In this document: positions 38,036 through 48,847 of the stretch, piece by piece | Layout of the letters: each line of letters begins with the position of its first letter | Position numbering within the stretch: the stretch's first letter is position 1 | Assembly: GCA_025350465.1 (NCBI GenBank) | Contig: JANXXU010000027.1 | Location: 84,795-148,794 of the forward strand | DNA: 64,000 nucleotides | Reading direction: 5' to 3' | From: Alphaproteobacteria bacterium | GTDB taxonomy: Bacteria > Pseudomonadota > Alphaproteobacteria > Micropepsales > Micropepsaceae | Program-made: the position numbers and the translations under genes | Notes under the pieces: generated by a model | Told to the model about the DNA's origin: nothing | Seen by the model: only the letters and a program-made list of their open reading frames with translations | Databases searched by the model: none

Positions 38036-38950
38036 TCAACCAAGACTTGCAAGCAACAGTACAATTCCGCCGACAATCAGCGCGGTGGCGACCAGTTCGC
38101 GGTTGGTCGGCTGCTCTCGGAACCAAAATACCGTGACGCCGTAACTGAAGACGACTTCGAGCAGGCCGATCATGCGCACGTGCGCCGCGGGCTCCAACGT
38201 CATTGCCGTCATCCACCCGGCCGACGCAGCCGCCCCGGTTAGGCCCGGCAGGGCCGACTGGCGCCAGCTTGTGGCAACGCGAAGGATTTGAGCCGGCTCG
38301 CGCCACGCAAGCCAGGCGAGGAGCAACAATGTTTGCATCGCGAGCATGATCACCAAAGCCAGCGCTCCAGCGCCTAAGAACGATGGCGAATGCAGCGACA
38401 AAGTCGCGCCCCTGATGGCCAGTGCCGTAATCGTGTAGCCGGCACCAACAGCGAAACCTAGGAGCGCGGGGCGCTCCGTCCAACTCAACGCGACCGCCTT
38501 GAGCGAGAGCACAGTGCCCTTGACCGACAACATCATGATGCCGGCCGTCGCTATCAGGATTGCGGTGATCGATCCCCACGACAAAGGGTCGGAAAGAACT
38601 ATCGCGCTCAAGACGGCGATCTGCGCGAGTTCGGTCTTGGTGTAGGCGATGCCGACCGTGAAGTTGCGCAGCTGCAGCAGCATGATTAGTGCCAACATCG
38701 CCAGAACTTGGGCGACTGCGCCGAGGAGACACCACTCAAAAAATCCAAGTCCCGGCACGGGTATCGTCGTTCCCAGGGAAACGAGCAACGCTGCGTAGAG
38801 GAGCGCGAACGGCAGGCCGTAGACGAAGCGCGTCGACGTCGCTCCGACGGGCGAAAGGTAGCCCGTCAATTTACGCTGGAGTGCATTGCGCGCGGTTTGC
38901 AGGCCGGCTGCCCCGACCGAGATCGCGACCCAGAGTAGGGGCGGCGTCAT
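38036..38950 (-). CDS. EamA/DMT-superfamily transporter
   Basis: 304 residues with about ten predicted membrane helices and an internal repeat of two five-helix EamA units. Examples: FEWCLLGAVAQVLAMLALIM, ELAQIAVLSAIVLSDPLSWG, ILIATAGIMMLSVKG, and near the end FSYGVTVFWFREQPTNRELV followed by ALIVGGIVLLLASLG. The Gly- and Trp-containing ends of helices match drug/metabolite exporters. Substrate unknown. It reads against the flanking tRNA genes and nuo operon. Likely inner-membrane export or uptake of a small metabolite. Confidence 0.84.
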   Translation of the reverse strand: MTPPLLWVAISVGAAGLQTARNALQRKLTGYLSPVGATSTRFVYGLPFALLYAALLVSLGTTIPVPGLGFFEWCLLGAVAQVLAMLALIMLLQLRNFTVGIAYTKTELAQIAVLSAIVLSDPLSWGSITAILIATAGIMMLSVKGTVLSLKAVALSWTERPALLGFAVGAGYTITALAIRGATLSLHSPSFLGAGALALVIMLAMQTLLLLAWLAWREPAQILRVATSWRQSALPGLTGAAASAGWMTAMTLEPAAHVRMIGLLEVVFSYGVTVFWFREQPTNRELVATALIVGGIVLLLASLG

Positions 38951-39149
38951 TCAGTTCCCGACCCACGCCGCTATCAAAAGTGCTTTGATCAAACTCTTGC
39001 CGGTTGCGCTTCCCCAACTGGCCTCGACCGAAGCCAGCCAATTCATCGTGCGCTCGGCTTCGTCATAGGGGTTCGCGTTGGTCGCCACGGCGGTGCTCGC
39101 TTGGCCAAAGGGTTGACCAGACTACCAGAGCGCGCGGGCTGAGCGTTCC

Positions 39150-39178
39150 TTGACACCCCTGGGGGGCTGCCTTACACA
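39150..39178 (+). promoter_or_regulatory. Promoter of tRNA-Asp
   Basis: TTGACA at 39150-39155, 17-base spacer and TACACA at 39173-39178. A small hairpin ACCCCG/CGGGGT follows at 39178-39194, so the leader is structured. Predicted start is about 30 bases before the tRNA. Confidence 0.48.
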
Positions 39179-39213
39179 CCCCGCTCTTCGGGGTCTTTCG
39201 GCCCCTGCCCGTC

Positions 39214-39290
<77 letters not shown>

Positions 39291-39562
39291 TCGAACCAGC
39301 ATCTGGATCCGCGACTCGTCGCACCGTGGTCGTCACGGTTGCTGCGATTGTCGATTCGAGCGCCATTTTCACAACCGATTCTGTCGCACGCCCAGCATGT
39401 TGCTGCGCTTGCAAAGCCACGCGGACACGCTAGTTTCCGCCTCGAATCCAATTCGCGTCGACTCGCGCGCGGCTATTCCGCCGGGTTGACGCAAGAGGTC
39501 AAGAAAGGGGCGGGGACTCGTGCGGGCGCCAAGCCGTCCGTGTCCCCGGTTGTGCGATCCCG

Positions 39563-39928
39563 ATGCCAAATATTTTGGTCGAGTATCTGCCGATCATCAT
39601 TTTCCTTGGCATCGCCGGTGTGCTTGGTGCCGTGCTCCTCGTGTTGCCGTTGTTGTTGGCGCCGAACAATCCCGATCCGGAAAAACTTTCAGCCTACGAA
39701 TGCGGTTTCAACGCCTTCGACGACGCGCGCTTGAAATTCGACGTTCGTTTTTATCTGGTCGCCATCCTCTTCATCATCTTCGACCTCGAGGTGACGTTCC
39801 TCTTTCCCTGGGCAATTACGCTGGGCAAGACCGGCACCTTCGGCTTCTGGTCGATGATGTCCTTCCTGGGCGTTCTGACCGTCGGGTTCATTTATGAATG
39901 GAAGAAGGGCGCGCTCGAATGGGAATAG
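39563..39928 (+). CDS. nuoA: NADH-quinone oxidoreductase subunit A
   Basis: 121 residues, three membrane helices. Family marks: [14 protein letters not shown] (the loop linking helices 1 and 2, near the quinone entrance) and [20 protein letters not shown]. First gene of complex I, the proton-pumping NADH dehydrogenase; NuoA helps seal the quinone site beside NuoH and NuoJ. No clear promoter was identified in the 270 bp after tRNA-Asp. It overlaps nuoB. Confidence 0.95.
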   Translation: MPNILVEYLPIIIFLGIAGVLGAVLLVLPLLLAPNNPDPEKLSAYECGFNAFDDARLKFDVRFYLVAILFIIFDLEVTFLFPWAITLGKTGTFGFWSMMSFLGVLTVGFIYEWKKGALEWE

Positions 39929-40485
39929 AGCGCCCGCCAGCTCTGAGCGCGGCCCGCAGCGCGGTCGAAGGCGCCGGCCGCATCGATCCCAACGATCCGT
40001 TTTTCCTAGGTGCGCGCGATCAACTGTCGGACAAAGGGTTCCTGCTCGCGCGTGCCGACGAACTCGTCGCTTGGTCGCGTACCGGCTCGCTGATGTGGAT
40101 GCTGTTCGGCCTTGCTTGTTGCGGCGTCGAGATGATGCAAGCCTCAATGCCGCGCTACGACCTAGAGCGGTTTGGTTTCGCGCCGCGCGGAAGTCCGCGC
40201 CAATCCGACGTGATGATCGTGGCAGGTACGCTGACCAACAAGATGGCGCCAGCTCTGCGCAAGGTCTACGACCAGATGCCCGAACCGCGCTACGTGATTT
40301 CGATGGGTTCGTGCGCCAATGGCGGCGGCTACTATCACTATTCTTATTCGGTTGTGCGCGGCTGTGATCGGATCGTGCCGGTCGACGTTTATGTGCCCGG
40401 CTGTCCACCCACCGCCGAGGCGCTGGTCTACGGCGTAATGCTGCTGCAAAAGCGTATTCGCCGCATCGGCAACATTGTCCGCTGA
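39919..40485 (+). CDS. nuoB: NADH-quinone oxidoreductase subunit B
   Basis: About 188 residues. It binds iron-sulfur cluster N2, the last electron donor to quinone: tandem Cys in [10 protein letters not shown], then GSCANGGG and [11 protein letters not shown] supply the ligands. ATG at 39919 is preceded by GAAGGG and overlaps the nuoA end by ten bases; ATG at 39898 is an alternative with a poorer site. Confidence 0.95.
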   Translation: MGIERPPALSAARSAVEGAGRIDPNDPFFLGARDQLSDKGFLLARADELVAWSRTGSLMWMLFGLACCGVEMMQASMPRYDLERFGFAPRGSPRQSDVMIVAGTLTNKMAPALRKVYDQMPEPRYVISMGSCANGGGYYHYSYSVVRGCDRIVPVDVYVPGCPPTAEALVYGVMLLQKRIRRIGNIVR

Positions 40486-40501
40486 TCGCGTGGGAGCGGC
40501 C

Positions 40502-41107
40502 ATGGAAGACAAGCTCAAAAGTCTCGCAGACCATCTGGCCGCATCGCTCGGCAGCGAGATCGTTCAGTCGACGCTGGTCTTTGGCGAACTCACCGTTCAA
40601 ACGACGGTCGGCGCGGTACATCACGTACTCACGCATTTGCGTGACGATCCCGAGTGCCGCTTCATTCAATTGATCGACATTTGCGGCGCCGATTATCCGG
40701 CGCGCGCAAATCGCTTCGACGTCGTCTATCACCTCTTGAGCCTGCACAAGAACCAACGCATTCGCGTGAAGATCGAGACAGACGAACAAACGCCAGTGCC
40801 GAGTTCAATCGACATTTGGCCATCGGCGAATTGGTATGAGCGCGAAGCGTTCGACATGTACGGCATTCAGTTTTCCGGCCACCCGGATCTACGCCGCCTC
40901 CTCACGGACTATGGGTTTTCGGGTTACCCGCTTCGCAAGGACTTTCCGCTGACCGGCTACGTCGAGGTTCGCTACGACGACGACCAGAAGCGCGTCGTGT
41001 ATGAGCCGGTGAAGCTCACGCAGGAATTCCGCAAATTCGACTACCTCTCGCCGTGGGAAGGCGCGAAGTATGTGTTGCCGGGCGACGAAAAGGCGAAAAA
41101 GCCATGA
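40502..41107 (+). CDS. nuoC: NADH-quinone oxidoreductase subunit C
   Basis: 201 residues, the 30-kDa peripheral-arm subunit. Signature [20 protein letters not shown] then [14 protein letters not shown] and [18 protein letters not shown]. It supports NuoD and NuoB at the quinone junction. NuoC is separate from NuoD here, as usual in alphaproteobacteria and mitochondria. Overlaps nuoD by ATGA. Confidence 0.95.
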   Translation: MEDKLKSLADHLAASLGSEIVQSTLVFGELTVQTTVGAVHHVLTHLRDDPECRFIQLIDICGADYPARANRFDVVYHLLSLHKNQRIRVKIETDEQTPVPSSIDIWPSANWYEREAFDMYGIQFSGHPDLRRLLTDYGFSGYPLRKDFPLTGYVEVRYDDDQKRVVYEPVKLTQEFRKFDYLSPWEGAKYVLPGDEKAKKP

Positions 41108-42294
41108 GTGCGCCCGTCGCCGAGCCTAAAACCAAGAACATGACGATCAATTTCGGGCCGCAGCATCCGTCGGCTCACGGCGTCTTGCGTCTGGTGCTCG
41201 AACTCGACGGTGAGATCGTCGAACGCGCCGATCCGCATATCGGCCTGCTTCACCGCGGCACTGAGAAGCTGATCGAGTACAAGACCTATCTACAGGCCGT
41301 GCCCTACTTCGATCGGCTCGATTACGTCGCGCCGATGAATCAGGAGCACGCATTCGCGCTTGCGGTCGAAAGACTCTGCGGCATCGTCGTGCCGCCGCGG
41401 GCGCAATACATTCGCGCTCTCTATGCCGAACTCGGCCGACAACTCTCGCACATCTTGAACGTCACGACGCAAGCCATGGATGTCGGTGCCATGACACCGT
41501 CGCTGTGGGGCTTCGAAGAGCGCGAGAAGCTGATGGTCTTCTACGAGCGCGCCAGCGGCAGTCGCATGCACGCAGCGTATTTCCGTCCCGGCGGCGTGCA
41601 TCTAGATCTGCCGCAAGCTCTGATCGACGACATCTACAAATGGTGCGAGCACTTCCCGAAAGTCATCGACGACATCGAAGGCTTGCTGACCTACAGCCGC
41701 ATTTTCAAGCAACGCAACGTCGACATCGGTGTGGTCTCGGCCGAGCAGGCGCTCGCCTGGGGCTTCTCCGGCGTGATGCTGCGCGGGAGCGGGATGGCGT
41801 GGGACCTTCGCCGCGCCCAGCCCTACGAATGCTACAGCGACCTGGCGTTCGACATTCCCGTCGGTAAGAACGGCGATTGTTATGACCGCTATCTCTGTCG
41901 CATCGAAGAGATGCGACAGTCGGTCAAAATCATGCGGCAGGCGATCGAGAAGATGCCGAAGGGTCCGGTCAACGAGACGTCCGGCAAGATCGTGCCGCCC
42001 AAGCGCGCCGAGATGAAGAACTCGATGGAAGCGCTCATCCACCATTTCAAGCTTTACACCGAGGGCTATCACGTACCGGCCGGCGAGACCTATGCGGCGG
42101 TCGAGGCGCCTAAGGGTGAGTTCGGCGTCTATCTCGTCGCCGACGGCTCGAACAAACCCTACCGCTGCAAGATCCGTGCGCCGGGGTTTCCGCACCTGCA
42201 AGCACTCGATTTCATGACGAGAGGCCACATGCTCGCCGACGTCTCCGCCATCATCGGCTCGCTCGATATCGTCTTCGGCGAGGTCGATCGATGA
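41104..42294 (+). CDS. nuoD: NADH-quinone oxidoreductase subunit D
   Basis: 396 residues, the 49-kDa subunit related to NiFe-hydrogenase large subunits. [20 protein letters not shown] opens it and contains quinone-site residues, followed by RGTEKLIEY and [20 protein letters not shown] at the C-terminus. ATG at 41104 is coupled to the nuoC stop; the frame is open upstream but that part lies inside nuoC. Confidence 0.96.
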   Translation: MSAPVAEPKTKNMTINFGPQHPSAHGVLRLVLELDGEIVERADPHIGLLHRGTEKLIEYKTYLQAVPYFDRLDYVAPMNQEHAFALAVERLCGIVVPPRAQYIRALYAELGRQLSHILNVTTQAMDVGAMTPSLWGFEEREKLMVFYERASGSRMHAAYFRPGGVHLDLPQALIDDIYKWCEHFPKVIDDIEGLLTYSRIFKQRNVDIGVVSAEQALAWGFSGVMLRGSGMAWDLRRAQPYECYSDLAFDIPVGKNGDCYDRYLCRIEEMRQSVKIMRQAIEKMPKGPVNETSGKIVPPKRAEMKNSMEALIHHFKLYTEGYHVPAGETYAAVEAPKGEFGVYLVADGSNKPYRCKIRAPGFPHLQALDFMTRGHMLADVSAIIGSLDIVFGEVDR

Positions 42295-42917
42295 GCTTGC
42301 GCCGCCTCGCACCTGACCAACCTGCTTCCTTCGCCTTCACGAAGGAAAACTTGGCGTGGGCTGGTCAGCAGATCAAAAAATATCCGGACGGCCGGCAAGT
42401 CTCCGCCGTGGTGCCGATCCTCTGGCGCGCGCAGGAGCAACAGGGCGGTTACGTCACAGAGCCCATGATCCGCGTCGTCGGCGAGATGCTCGGCATGTCG
42501 CCAATCCGCGTGCTCGAGATCGCGACGTTCTACACGATGTTCAATCTGAAGCCCGTCGGTAAACACCTAATCCAGGTGTGCACGACGACGCCGTGCTGGC
42601 TGCGCGGTTCCGACACCGTGCTCGCCGCGTGCAAAAAGAACATTGCGCATTCGTCCGAAACCGTGTCGGCGGACGGCATGTTTTCCTGGATGGAGGTCGA
42701 ATGCCTTGGCGCCTGCGTTAACGCGCCGGTCGTGCAGATCGGGGACGATTACTACGAAGACCTCGATGGCGCGCGCATGGAGTCGATCCTCACCGACCTG
42801 CGCGCCGGGCGTAAGCCGAAGCCGGGCTCGCAGATCGGCCGCCAAACTTCAGCACCTGAGGGCGGTCCAATGACGTTGACCGATCCCGCTCTCTTCGCAA
42901 AGACGAAGGGAAGCTGA
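42291..42917 (+). CDS. nuoE: NADH-quinone oxidoreductase subunit E
   Basis: 208 residues, the 24-kDa [2Fe-2S] subunit of the NADH-dehydrogenase module. The cluster ligands are the Cys in [13 protein letters not shown] and [14 protein letters not shown] (2+2 Cys). The C-terminal ~40 residues after [14 protein letters not shown] form the longer tail common in alphaproteobacteria. Coupled to nuoD by ATGA and to nuoF by TGATG. Confidence 0.95.
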   Translation: MSLRRLAPDQPASFAFTKENLAWAGQQIKKYPDGRQVSAVVPILWRAQEQQGGYVTEPMIRVVGEMLGMSPIRVLEIATFYTMFNLKPVGKHLIQVCTTTPCWLRGSDTVLAACKKNIAHSSETVSADGMFSWMEVECLGACVNAPVVQIGDDYYEDLDGARMESILTDLRAGRKPKPGSQIGRQTSAPEGGPMTLTDPALFAKTKGS

Positions 42918-44209
42918 TGCTCGCGGACAAGGATCGCATATTCACCAATCTCTACGGCGCGCAGGATTGGCGCCTTGCGGCGGCGCGTAAGCGTGGCGCA
43001 TGGGACAACACCAAAGCGCTAATCGAGCGCGGTCGCGATGCCATCATCGAGGAGATGAAGAAGTCGGGTTTGCGCGGTCGCGGCGGTGCCGGATTTCCGA
43101 CCGGCCTCAAATGGTCGTTCATGCCGAAACAGTCGGACGGTCGCCCGCATTATCTCGTCGTCAACGCCGATGAATCAGAACCTGGTACCTGCAAGGACCG
43201 GGATATCTTGCGTCACGATCCCCACATCTTCCTCGAAGGATGTTTGATCGCCTCGTTCTCGATGGCGGCGCACGCCTGCTACATCTATGTGCGCGGTGAG
43301 TATCGGCGCGAGTATCAAACGCTCGAGGCCGCCATCCAGGAATGCTACGACGCAAAACTGTTTGGCAAGAACGCGGCGGGCGCAGGCTGGGACTTCGATT
43401 GCTATGTCCATCACGGCGCCGGCGCTTACATCTGCGGCGAGGAAACGGCACTGCTCGAAAGCCTTGAAGGCAAGAAAGGCATGCCGCGCCTCAAGCCGCC
43501 GTTTCCGGCGAATGTCGGTCTCTACGGCTGCCCAACGACCGTCAATAACGTCGAGTCGATCGCGGTGGCGCCCGACATTTTACGGCGCGGCGCCGGATGG
43601 TTCTCAGCGCTCGGCCGCCCGAACAACACCGGCACGAAGGTGTTCTGCATCTCGGGTCACGTGAACAAGCCCTGCAACGTCGAAGAGGAGATGGGCATCC
43701 CGCTGAAGGAACTCATCGAAAAGCATGCGGGCGGCGTGCGCGGCGGCTGGGACAATCTGCTTGCCATCATTCCGGGGGGATCATCGGTACCGCTGCTCCC
43801 GAAGACAATTTGCGACACCGTCTTGATGGATTTCGACTCGCTCCGCGACGTGAAGTCGGGCCTCGGGACCGCGGCCGTCATTGTCATGGATCGGTCCACC
43901 GACCTCGTCAAAGCGATCGCGCGCCTCGCACGCTTCTACAAGCACGAGTCATGCGGCCAGTGCACGCCGTGCCGCGAAGGCACCGGCTGGATGTGGCGCG
44001 TGCTGGAACGCATGGTCAAAGGCGAGGCGGAGACGAGCGAGATCGACCTCCTGCTTGAGGTCAGCTACGAGGTCGAGGGCCATACGATTTGCGCATTGGG
44101 AGACGCAGCGGCATGGCCGATACAGGGATTGATCCGACACTTTCGCGGAGACATTGAACGCCGGATCAATGCCCGCAAGGCCGGCAAGCCTGCAATGGCG
44201 GCGGAGTAG
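42917..44209 (+). CDS. nuoF: NADH-quinone oxidoreductase subunit F
   Basis: 430 residues; it oxidises NADH. Gly-rich NADH/FMN loop [13 protein letters not shown] near residues 54-66, FMN contact [13 protein letters not shown], and the [4Fe-4S] N3 ligands in [13 protein letters not shown] with a further Cys in HTICALGD. No fusion or truncation. It starts on the last base of the nuoE stop. Confidence 0.96.
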   Translation: MLADKDRIFTNLYGAQDWRLAAARKRGAWDNTKALIERGRDAIIEEMKKSGLRGRGGAGFPTGLKWSFMPKQSDGRPHYLVVNADESEPGTCKDRDILRHDPHIFLEGCLIASFSMAAHACYIYVRGEYRREYQTLEAAIQECYDAKLFGKNAAGAGWDFDCYVHHGAGAYICGEETALLESLEGKKGMPRLKPPFPANVGLYGCPTTVNNVESIAVAPDILRRGAGWFSALGRPNNTGTKVFCISGHVNKPCNVEEEMGIPLKELIEKHAGGVRGGWDNLLAIIPGGSSVPLLPKTICDTVLMDFDSLRDVKSGLGTAAVIVMDRSTDLVKAIARLARFYKHESCGQCTPCREGTGWMWRVLERMVKGEAETSEIDLLLEVSYEVEGHTICALGDAAAWPIQGLIRHFRGDIERRINARKAGKPAMAAE

Positions 44210-44212
44210 GCG

Positions 44213-46327
44213 ATGCCCAAGATCAACGTCGACGGCAAAGAGGTCGATGTCCCGGCGGACTTCACGCTTCTGCAAGCATGCGAGGCGGCTGGCGCCGAAA
44301 TCCCGCGCTTTTGCTATCACGAGCGCCTGTCGATCGCCGGTAATTGCCGCATGTGCCTGGTCGAACTGAAGGGTTCGCCGAAACCGGTCGCTTCATGCGC
44401 CTGGGGCGTGCGCGATTGCCGCCCGGGTCCGCAAGGCGAAGCGCCGGTCGTACTCACGAAGTCGCCGATGGTGAAGAAAGCCCGCGAAGGCGTGATGGAA
44501 TTCCTGCTGATCAATCACCCGCTCGATTGCCCGATTTGCGATCAGGGCGGCGAGTGCGATCTGCAAGATCAAGCCATGGCTTATGGCCACGCCAAATTCC
44601 ATCGCTTCGAAGAGAATAAGCGCGCGGTCACCGATAAGAATATGGGACCGCTCGTCAAAACGATCATGACGCGCTGCATTCATTGCACGCGCTGCGTCCG
44701 CTTCGCGGCCGAGGTCGCCGGCATCGACGAGATCGGCGCGACTGGCCGCGGCGAGGATATGGAGATTACCACCTATCTCGAACACGCCGTCTCGTCGGAG
44801 CTCTCCGCCAACATCGTCGATCTGTGCCCCGTCGGCGCGCTAACGGCAAAGCCCTACGCGTTCAATGTCCGCTCGTGGGAGCTTGCCAAGACGGAGTCCG
44901 TCGATGTCATGGACGCCGTCGGATCGGCGATCCGGGTCGACGCAAGGGGTGCCGAGGTGATGCGCGTGATCCCGCGGGTCAACGAAGAGGTCAATGAGGA
45001 GTGGATCTCAGACAAAACGCGCCATGCCGTCGATGGTTTGAAGCGTCAGCGTCTCGACACGCCCTATGTCCGCCGCGACGGCAAGTTGCGCCCAGCGTCT
45101 TGGAGCGAGGCCTTTGCTGCGATCGCCGAACGTGTGAAGCGTTCGCAACCGAACCGCATGGCAGCGCTGGTTGGAGATCTGGTGTCGGCTGAGCCGATCA
45201 AAGCGCTCAAAGACCTCATGTCAATGCTCGGCGTCGCCAATCTCGATTGCCGCCAAGACGGATCGAAGATCGGTGGAGGCCCGCGCCAAGGCTATCTCTT
45301 CAACACAACGATCCGCGGCATTGACGATGCCGATGCGCTCTTGCTCGTCGGTACGAACCCGCGATGGGAAGCGCCTATCATCAACGCTCGTATCCGCAAG
45401 GCATGGCTGAAGAACGATTTGAAGATTTCGCGCTTGGGGCCGCGTGTCGATCTGACCTACAAGCTGAATGAGCTCGACAGCAACCCTGCCGTTCTCGTCG
45501 ACATCGCTGCGGGAAAAAACCCAATCTTTGACGCGCTGAAGGCTGCCAAGCGACCGATGCTGATCGTCGGTCAGGGTGCGCTCGCGCGGCCCGACGGCGC
45601 CGCAATCTTGGCCGCCTGCGCGGAGATCGCGCGAAACACGGGCATGATCGGGCCGGCGGGCGAGGGCGGTTGGAACGGCTTCAATGTGCTGCACACGGCG
45701 GCGGCGCGCGTCGCTGCGCTCGATCTGGGCTTCCTGCCGCAAAAGGGCGGCAAGGACACGACGGCAATTCTCGAAGGAGCATCGAAGGGCGAAATCGACT
45801 TCGTCTACTTACTCGGCGCCGACGAGATCGATACCGCCAAACTCGGCAAGGCGTTCGTCGTCTACCAAGGAACGCATGGCGATGCGGCCGCACAACGCGC
45901 CGACGTTGTTCTTCCCGGCGCCGCTTACACCGAACAGAATGGAACCTATGTGAATACCGAAGGTCGCGTTCAGGCCGCGCGCCGCGCCACGTTCCCGCCG
46001 GGCGACGCCCGCGAGGATTGGGCGATCCTTCGCGCGCTGTCGGACGTTATCGGCAAGCGTCTGCCTTACGATGATCTTGCCGCACTGCGCGCGGCAATGT
46101 TATCCGATGCGCCGCACTTCGCGGTAACTGATCGTGCGCCCGCAAACCCCGGCGCAGACGCGGCCGTCTGGACCAATATCGGCGCCAAAGGGCCGATCGC
46201 GAAAACACCCGTCGTTTATCCGATCCGCGACTTCTATCTGACAAATCCGGTGGCTCGCGCCAGCATCACGATGGCCGAGTGCAGCCGGCTCTTCGTTCAG
46301 CCGCGCGTCGCGGCCGCGGCGGAATAG
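44213..46327 (+). CDS. nuoG: NADH-quinone oxidoreductase subunit G
   Basis: 704 residues, the 75-kDa subunit. The N-terminus carries the [2Fe-2S] site ([20 protein letters not shown]) and the H-C-C-C cluster segment around [18 protein letters not shown]; the N4-type ligands are in [19 protein letters not shown]. The remaining ~450 residues form a molybdopterin-oxidoreductase-like domain without the cofactor. The length matches mitochondrial-type NuoG, without the extra C-terminal region of the enterobacterial form. Confidence 0.95.
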   Translation: MPKINVDGKEVDVPADFTLLQACEAAGAEIPRFCYHERLSIAGNCRMCLVELKGSPKPVASCAWGVRDCRPGPQGEAPVVLTKSPMVKKAREGVMEFLLINHPLDCPICDQGGECDLQDQAMAYGHAKFHRFEENKRAVTDKNMGPLVKTIMTRCIHCTRCVRFAAEVAGIDEIGATGRGEDMEITTYLEHAVSSELSANIVDLCPVGALTAKPYAFNVRSWELAKTESVDVMDAVGSAIRVDARGAEVMRVIPRVNEEVNEEWISDKTRHAVDGLKRQRLDTPYVRRDGKLRPASWSEAFAAIAERVKRSQPNRMAALVGDLVSAEPIKALKDLMSMLGVANLDCRQDGSKIGGGPRQGYLFNTTIRGIDDADALLLVGTNPRWEAPIINARIRKAWLKNDLKISRLGPRVDLTYKLNELDSNPAVLVDIAAGKNPIFDALKAAKRPMLIVGQGALARPDGAAILAACAEIARNTGMIGPAGEGGWNGFNVLHTAAARVAALDLGFLPQKGGKDTTAILEGASKGEIDFVYLLGADEIDTAKLGKAFVVYQGTHGDAAAQRADVVLPGAAYTEQNGTYVNTEGRVQAARRATFPPGDAREDWAILRALSDVIGKRLPYDDLAALRAAMLSDAPHFAVTDRAPANPGADAAVWTNIGAKGPIAKTPVVYPIRDFYLTNPVARASITMAECSRLFVQPRVAAAAE

Positions 46328-46331
46328 GGCG

Positions 46332-47351
46332 ATGAGCGAATTCCTGGGCACAATCGTCTGGCCGCTGATCTGGCTCGTATTGCCGATGCTGGCGTTGATC
46401 GTCAGCCTTCTCATTATGCTCGCCTTCCTGCTGCTGTTCGATCGCAAGGTCTGGGCGGCGGTCGCGTTGCGGCGGGGACCCAATGTCGTCGGCCCTTATG
46501 GCTTGCTCCAATCCTTCGCCGATTTCTTCAAATTCGTGCTGAAGGAATCGATCATACCGGCGGGTGCGAACAAGGGCGTGTTCATCCTGGCGCCGCTCGT
46601 CAGCTTTACACTGGCGATGGGCGGATGGGCGGTCGTGCCGGTCGCCGATCGCTGGGTCGTGGCCGATATCAACGTCGGTATCCTCTATATCTTCGCGATC
46701 TCGTCGCTCGGCGTTTACGGCATCATCATGGGCGGCTGGGCATCGAATTCGAAGTACCCGTTCCTGGGAGCGTTGCGGTCTGCCGCCCAGATGGTCTCCT
46801 ACGAGGTCTCGATCGGCTTCGTCATCGTGACCGTGCTGTTGACGGCGGGCTCGCTCAACCTATCCAAGATCGTGAATGCTCAGGCCGGCGGCTTCTACCA
46901 CTGGAACCTGTTCGGCATTTTGTTTCCGATGGCGGTCGTGTTTTTCATCTCTGCGCTTGCCGAGACCAACCGCCCACCATTCGATTTGCCTGAAGCGGAA
47001 TCCGAACTGGTCGCCGGATACCAAACCGAATATTCCTCGAGTGCCTATCTTCTTTTCCAGATCGGGGAATACTTGAACATCGTGCTGATGTGCGCGATGG
47101 CGAGCATACTGTTTCTCGGCGGCTGGCACGCGCCGCTCGAGATCGCGCCTTTCACATGGATTCCGGACCTTGGCTGGTTCGTCATCAAAGTTTGGGCGAT
47201 GTTCTTCCTCTTCGCCATGGTCAAGGCGATCGTCCCGCGCTACCGCTACGACCAGCTCATGCGCATCGGCTGGAAATTGTTTCTGCCGTTTTCGCTGCTC
47301 TGGGTCGTGGTCACGTCCGGCTATCTCCTTTACTTCGACAAGTTGCCCTGA
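46332..47351 (+). CDS. nuoH: NADH-quinone oxidoreductase subunit H
   Basis: 339 residues, eight predicted membrane helices. [20 protein letters not shown] is the conserved loop at the quinone channel; [20 protein letters not shown] is the signature acidic segment coupling quinone chemistry to proton pumping. Membrane arm, next to NuoA and NuoJ. Confidence 0.96.
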   Translation: MSEFLGTIVWPLIWLVLPMLALIVSLLIMLAFLLLFDRKVWAAVALRRGPNVVGPYGLLQSFADFFKFVLKESIIPAGANKGVFILAPLVSFTLAMGGWAVVPVADRWVVADINVGILYIFAISSLGVYGIIMGGWASNSKYPFLGALRSAAQMVSYEVSIGFVIVTVLLTAGSLNLSKIVNAQAGGFYHWNLFGILFPMAVVFFISALAETNRPPFDLPEAESELVAGYQTEYSSSAYLLFQIGEYLNIVLMCAMASILFLGGWHAPLEIAPFTWIPDLGWFVIKVWAMFFLFAMVKAIVPRYRYDQLMRIGWKLFLPFSLLWVVVTSGYLLYFDKLP

Positions 47352-47359
47352 AGGACACC

Positions 47360-47839
47360 ATGCGCCAGCGGCTCAACAGTTTCTTCTTGGTCGACATCGT
47401 GATGGGCTTGTGGCTCGCGACCAAATATCTCTTCCGAGCGAAGGTGACGCTGAACTACCCCTTCGAAAAGGGTCCGCTGTCGCCCCGCTTCCGCGGCGAG
47501 CACGCTTTGCGTCGTTACGCCAACGGCGAGGAACGCTGCATCGCCTGCAAACTATGCGAAGCGATTTGCCCGGCGCAGGCGATCACGATCGAGGCCGAGG
47601 CGCGCGACGACGGTTCGCGCCGCACCACCCGCTACGACATCGACATGGTCAAATGCATCTATTGCGGCTTCTGCCAGGAAGCCTGTCCTGTGGATGCAAT
47701 CGTCGAAGGTCCGAATTTCGAGTTCTCAACCGAAACCCGCGAAGAGCTGCTTTACGACAAGGCAAAGCTGCTCGCCAACGGCGACCGGTGGGAGCGTGAG
47801 ATCGCGAAAAACCTGGAGTTGGATGCGCCCTATCGCTAA
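47360..47839 (+). CDS. nuoI: NADH-quinone oxidoreductase subunit I
   Basis: 159 residues with two ferredoxin-type [4Fe-4S] motifs, [12 protein letters not shown] and [12 protein letters not shown], holding clusters N6a and N6b. The amphipathic N-terminus anchors it to the membrane arm. ATG at 47360 has AAGGAC just upstream and starts the conserved N-terminus. 81 bp separate it from nuoJ, the widest gap in the operon. Confidence 0.95.
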   Translation: MRQRLNSFFLVDIVMGLWLATKYLFRAKVTLNYPFEKGPLSPRFRGEHALRRYANGEERCIACKLCEAICPAQAITIEAEARDDGSRRTTRYDIDMVKCIYCGFCQEACPVDAIVEGPNFEFSTETREELLYDKAKLLANGDRWEREIAKNLELDAPYR

Positions 47840-47920
47840 AAGGGCGCGCCTTTCGAATGCCGTCTGAATAGGCCCCCCGAGTCGTTTCAGGGCCTCCTTC
47901 CGAATGAGGATCAAACCCGC

Positions 47921-48526
47921 GTGTTGGCCGCGATCGCCTTTTATGTGTTCTCGACCGTCACGGTGCTTTCCGCCGTCATGGTGGTGAGCGCGCGCAACCC
48001 GGTGCATTCGGTGCTCTTCCTCATCCTGACATTCTTCAATTCGGCCGCGTTATTCGTGCTCTTGGGCGCCGAGTTCCTGGCGATGATGCTGATCGTCGTC
48101 TATGTCGGCGCGGTCGCGGTCTTGTTCCTGTTTGTCGTGATGATGCTCGATATCGATTTTGCCCAATTGCGGCGAGGATTCTTGGCCTACCTGCCGATCG
48201 GCGCGTTGATCGGACTCTTGTTGTTCGGCGAACTGGTCTTCATCAGCTGGTATTGGACCGTGTCGCCCGATGCGGTGGGTCATGCCGGCAATCCGACGCC
48301 CGTGGGCATGACAAACACTGAGGCGCTCGGGCGCATCCTCTACACAAATTACGTCCACGTCTTCCAGATGGCCGGCATGGTCCTACTCGTCGCCATGATC
48401 GGCGCGATCGTCTTGACGTTGCGTCATCGCGTGGGCGTTCGCCGCCAGAACGTCTCGGCGCAGCTCGCGCGCACGCCAGCGCAGGCGGTCGAACTACGCA
48501 AAGTCCAACCGGGCGAAGGACTCTAG
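47921..48526 (+). CDS. nuoJ: NADH-quinone oxidoreductase subunit J
   Basis: 201 residues, five membrane helices. NPVHSVLFLILTFFNSAALF and YVGAVAVLFLFVVMMLDID (with the pi-bulge helix) are diagnostic. The C-terminal ~40 residues are polar. Start GTG at 47921, with TTG at 47924 as an alternative; an AATGAGGATC segment serves as ribosome site. Confidence 0.93.
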   Translation: MLAAIAFYVFSTVTVLSAVMVVSARNPVHSVLFLILTFFNSAALFVLLGAEFLAMMLIVVYVGAVAVLFLFVVMMLDIDFAQLRRGFLAYLPIGALIGLLLFGELVFISWYWTVSPDAVGHAGNPTPVGMTNTEALGRILYTNYVHVFQMAGMVLLVAMIGAIVLTLRHRVGVRRQNVSAQLARTPAQAVELRKVQPGEGL

Positions 48527-48532
48527 GGCGCG

Positions 48533-48841
48533 ATGGAAATCGGAATTGGTCACTATTTGAGCGTTGCCGCGGCACTGTTCACGATCGGCATCTTCGGGAT
48601 CTTTCTCAATCGAAAGAACGTCATCATCATTCTAATGTCGATCGAGCTGATGCTGCTCGCCGTCAACATCAACCTCGTCGCCTTTTCAAGCTTCCTCGGC
48701 GACCTGACGGGCCAAGTCTTCGCGCTCGTCGTGCTTACGGTCGCGGCAGCTGAGGCCGCCATCGGCCTCGCCATCCTGGTGGTCTATTTCCGCAATCGCG
48801 GGTCGATCGCGGTCGAAGACCTGAACATCATGAAGGGATAG
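48533..48841 (+). CDS. nuoK: NADH-quinone oxidoreductase subunit K
   Basis: 102 residues, three helices, related to Mrp[21 protein letters not shown] contains the membrane-embedded Glu essential for proton transfer, and a second Glu occurs in [14 protein letters not shown]. Six bases separate it from nuoJ. Confidence 0.95.
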   Translation: MEIGIGHYLSVAAALFTIGIFGIFLNRKNVIIILMSIELMLLAVNINLVAFSSFLGDLTGQVFALVVLTVAAAEAAIGLAILVVYFRNRGSIAVEDLNIMKG

Positions 48842-48847
48842 GCGAGG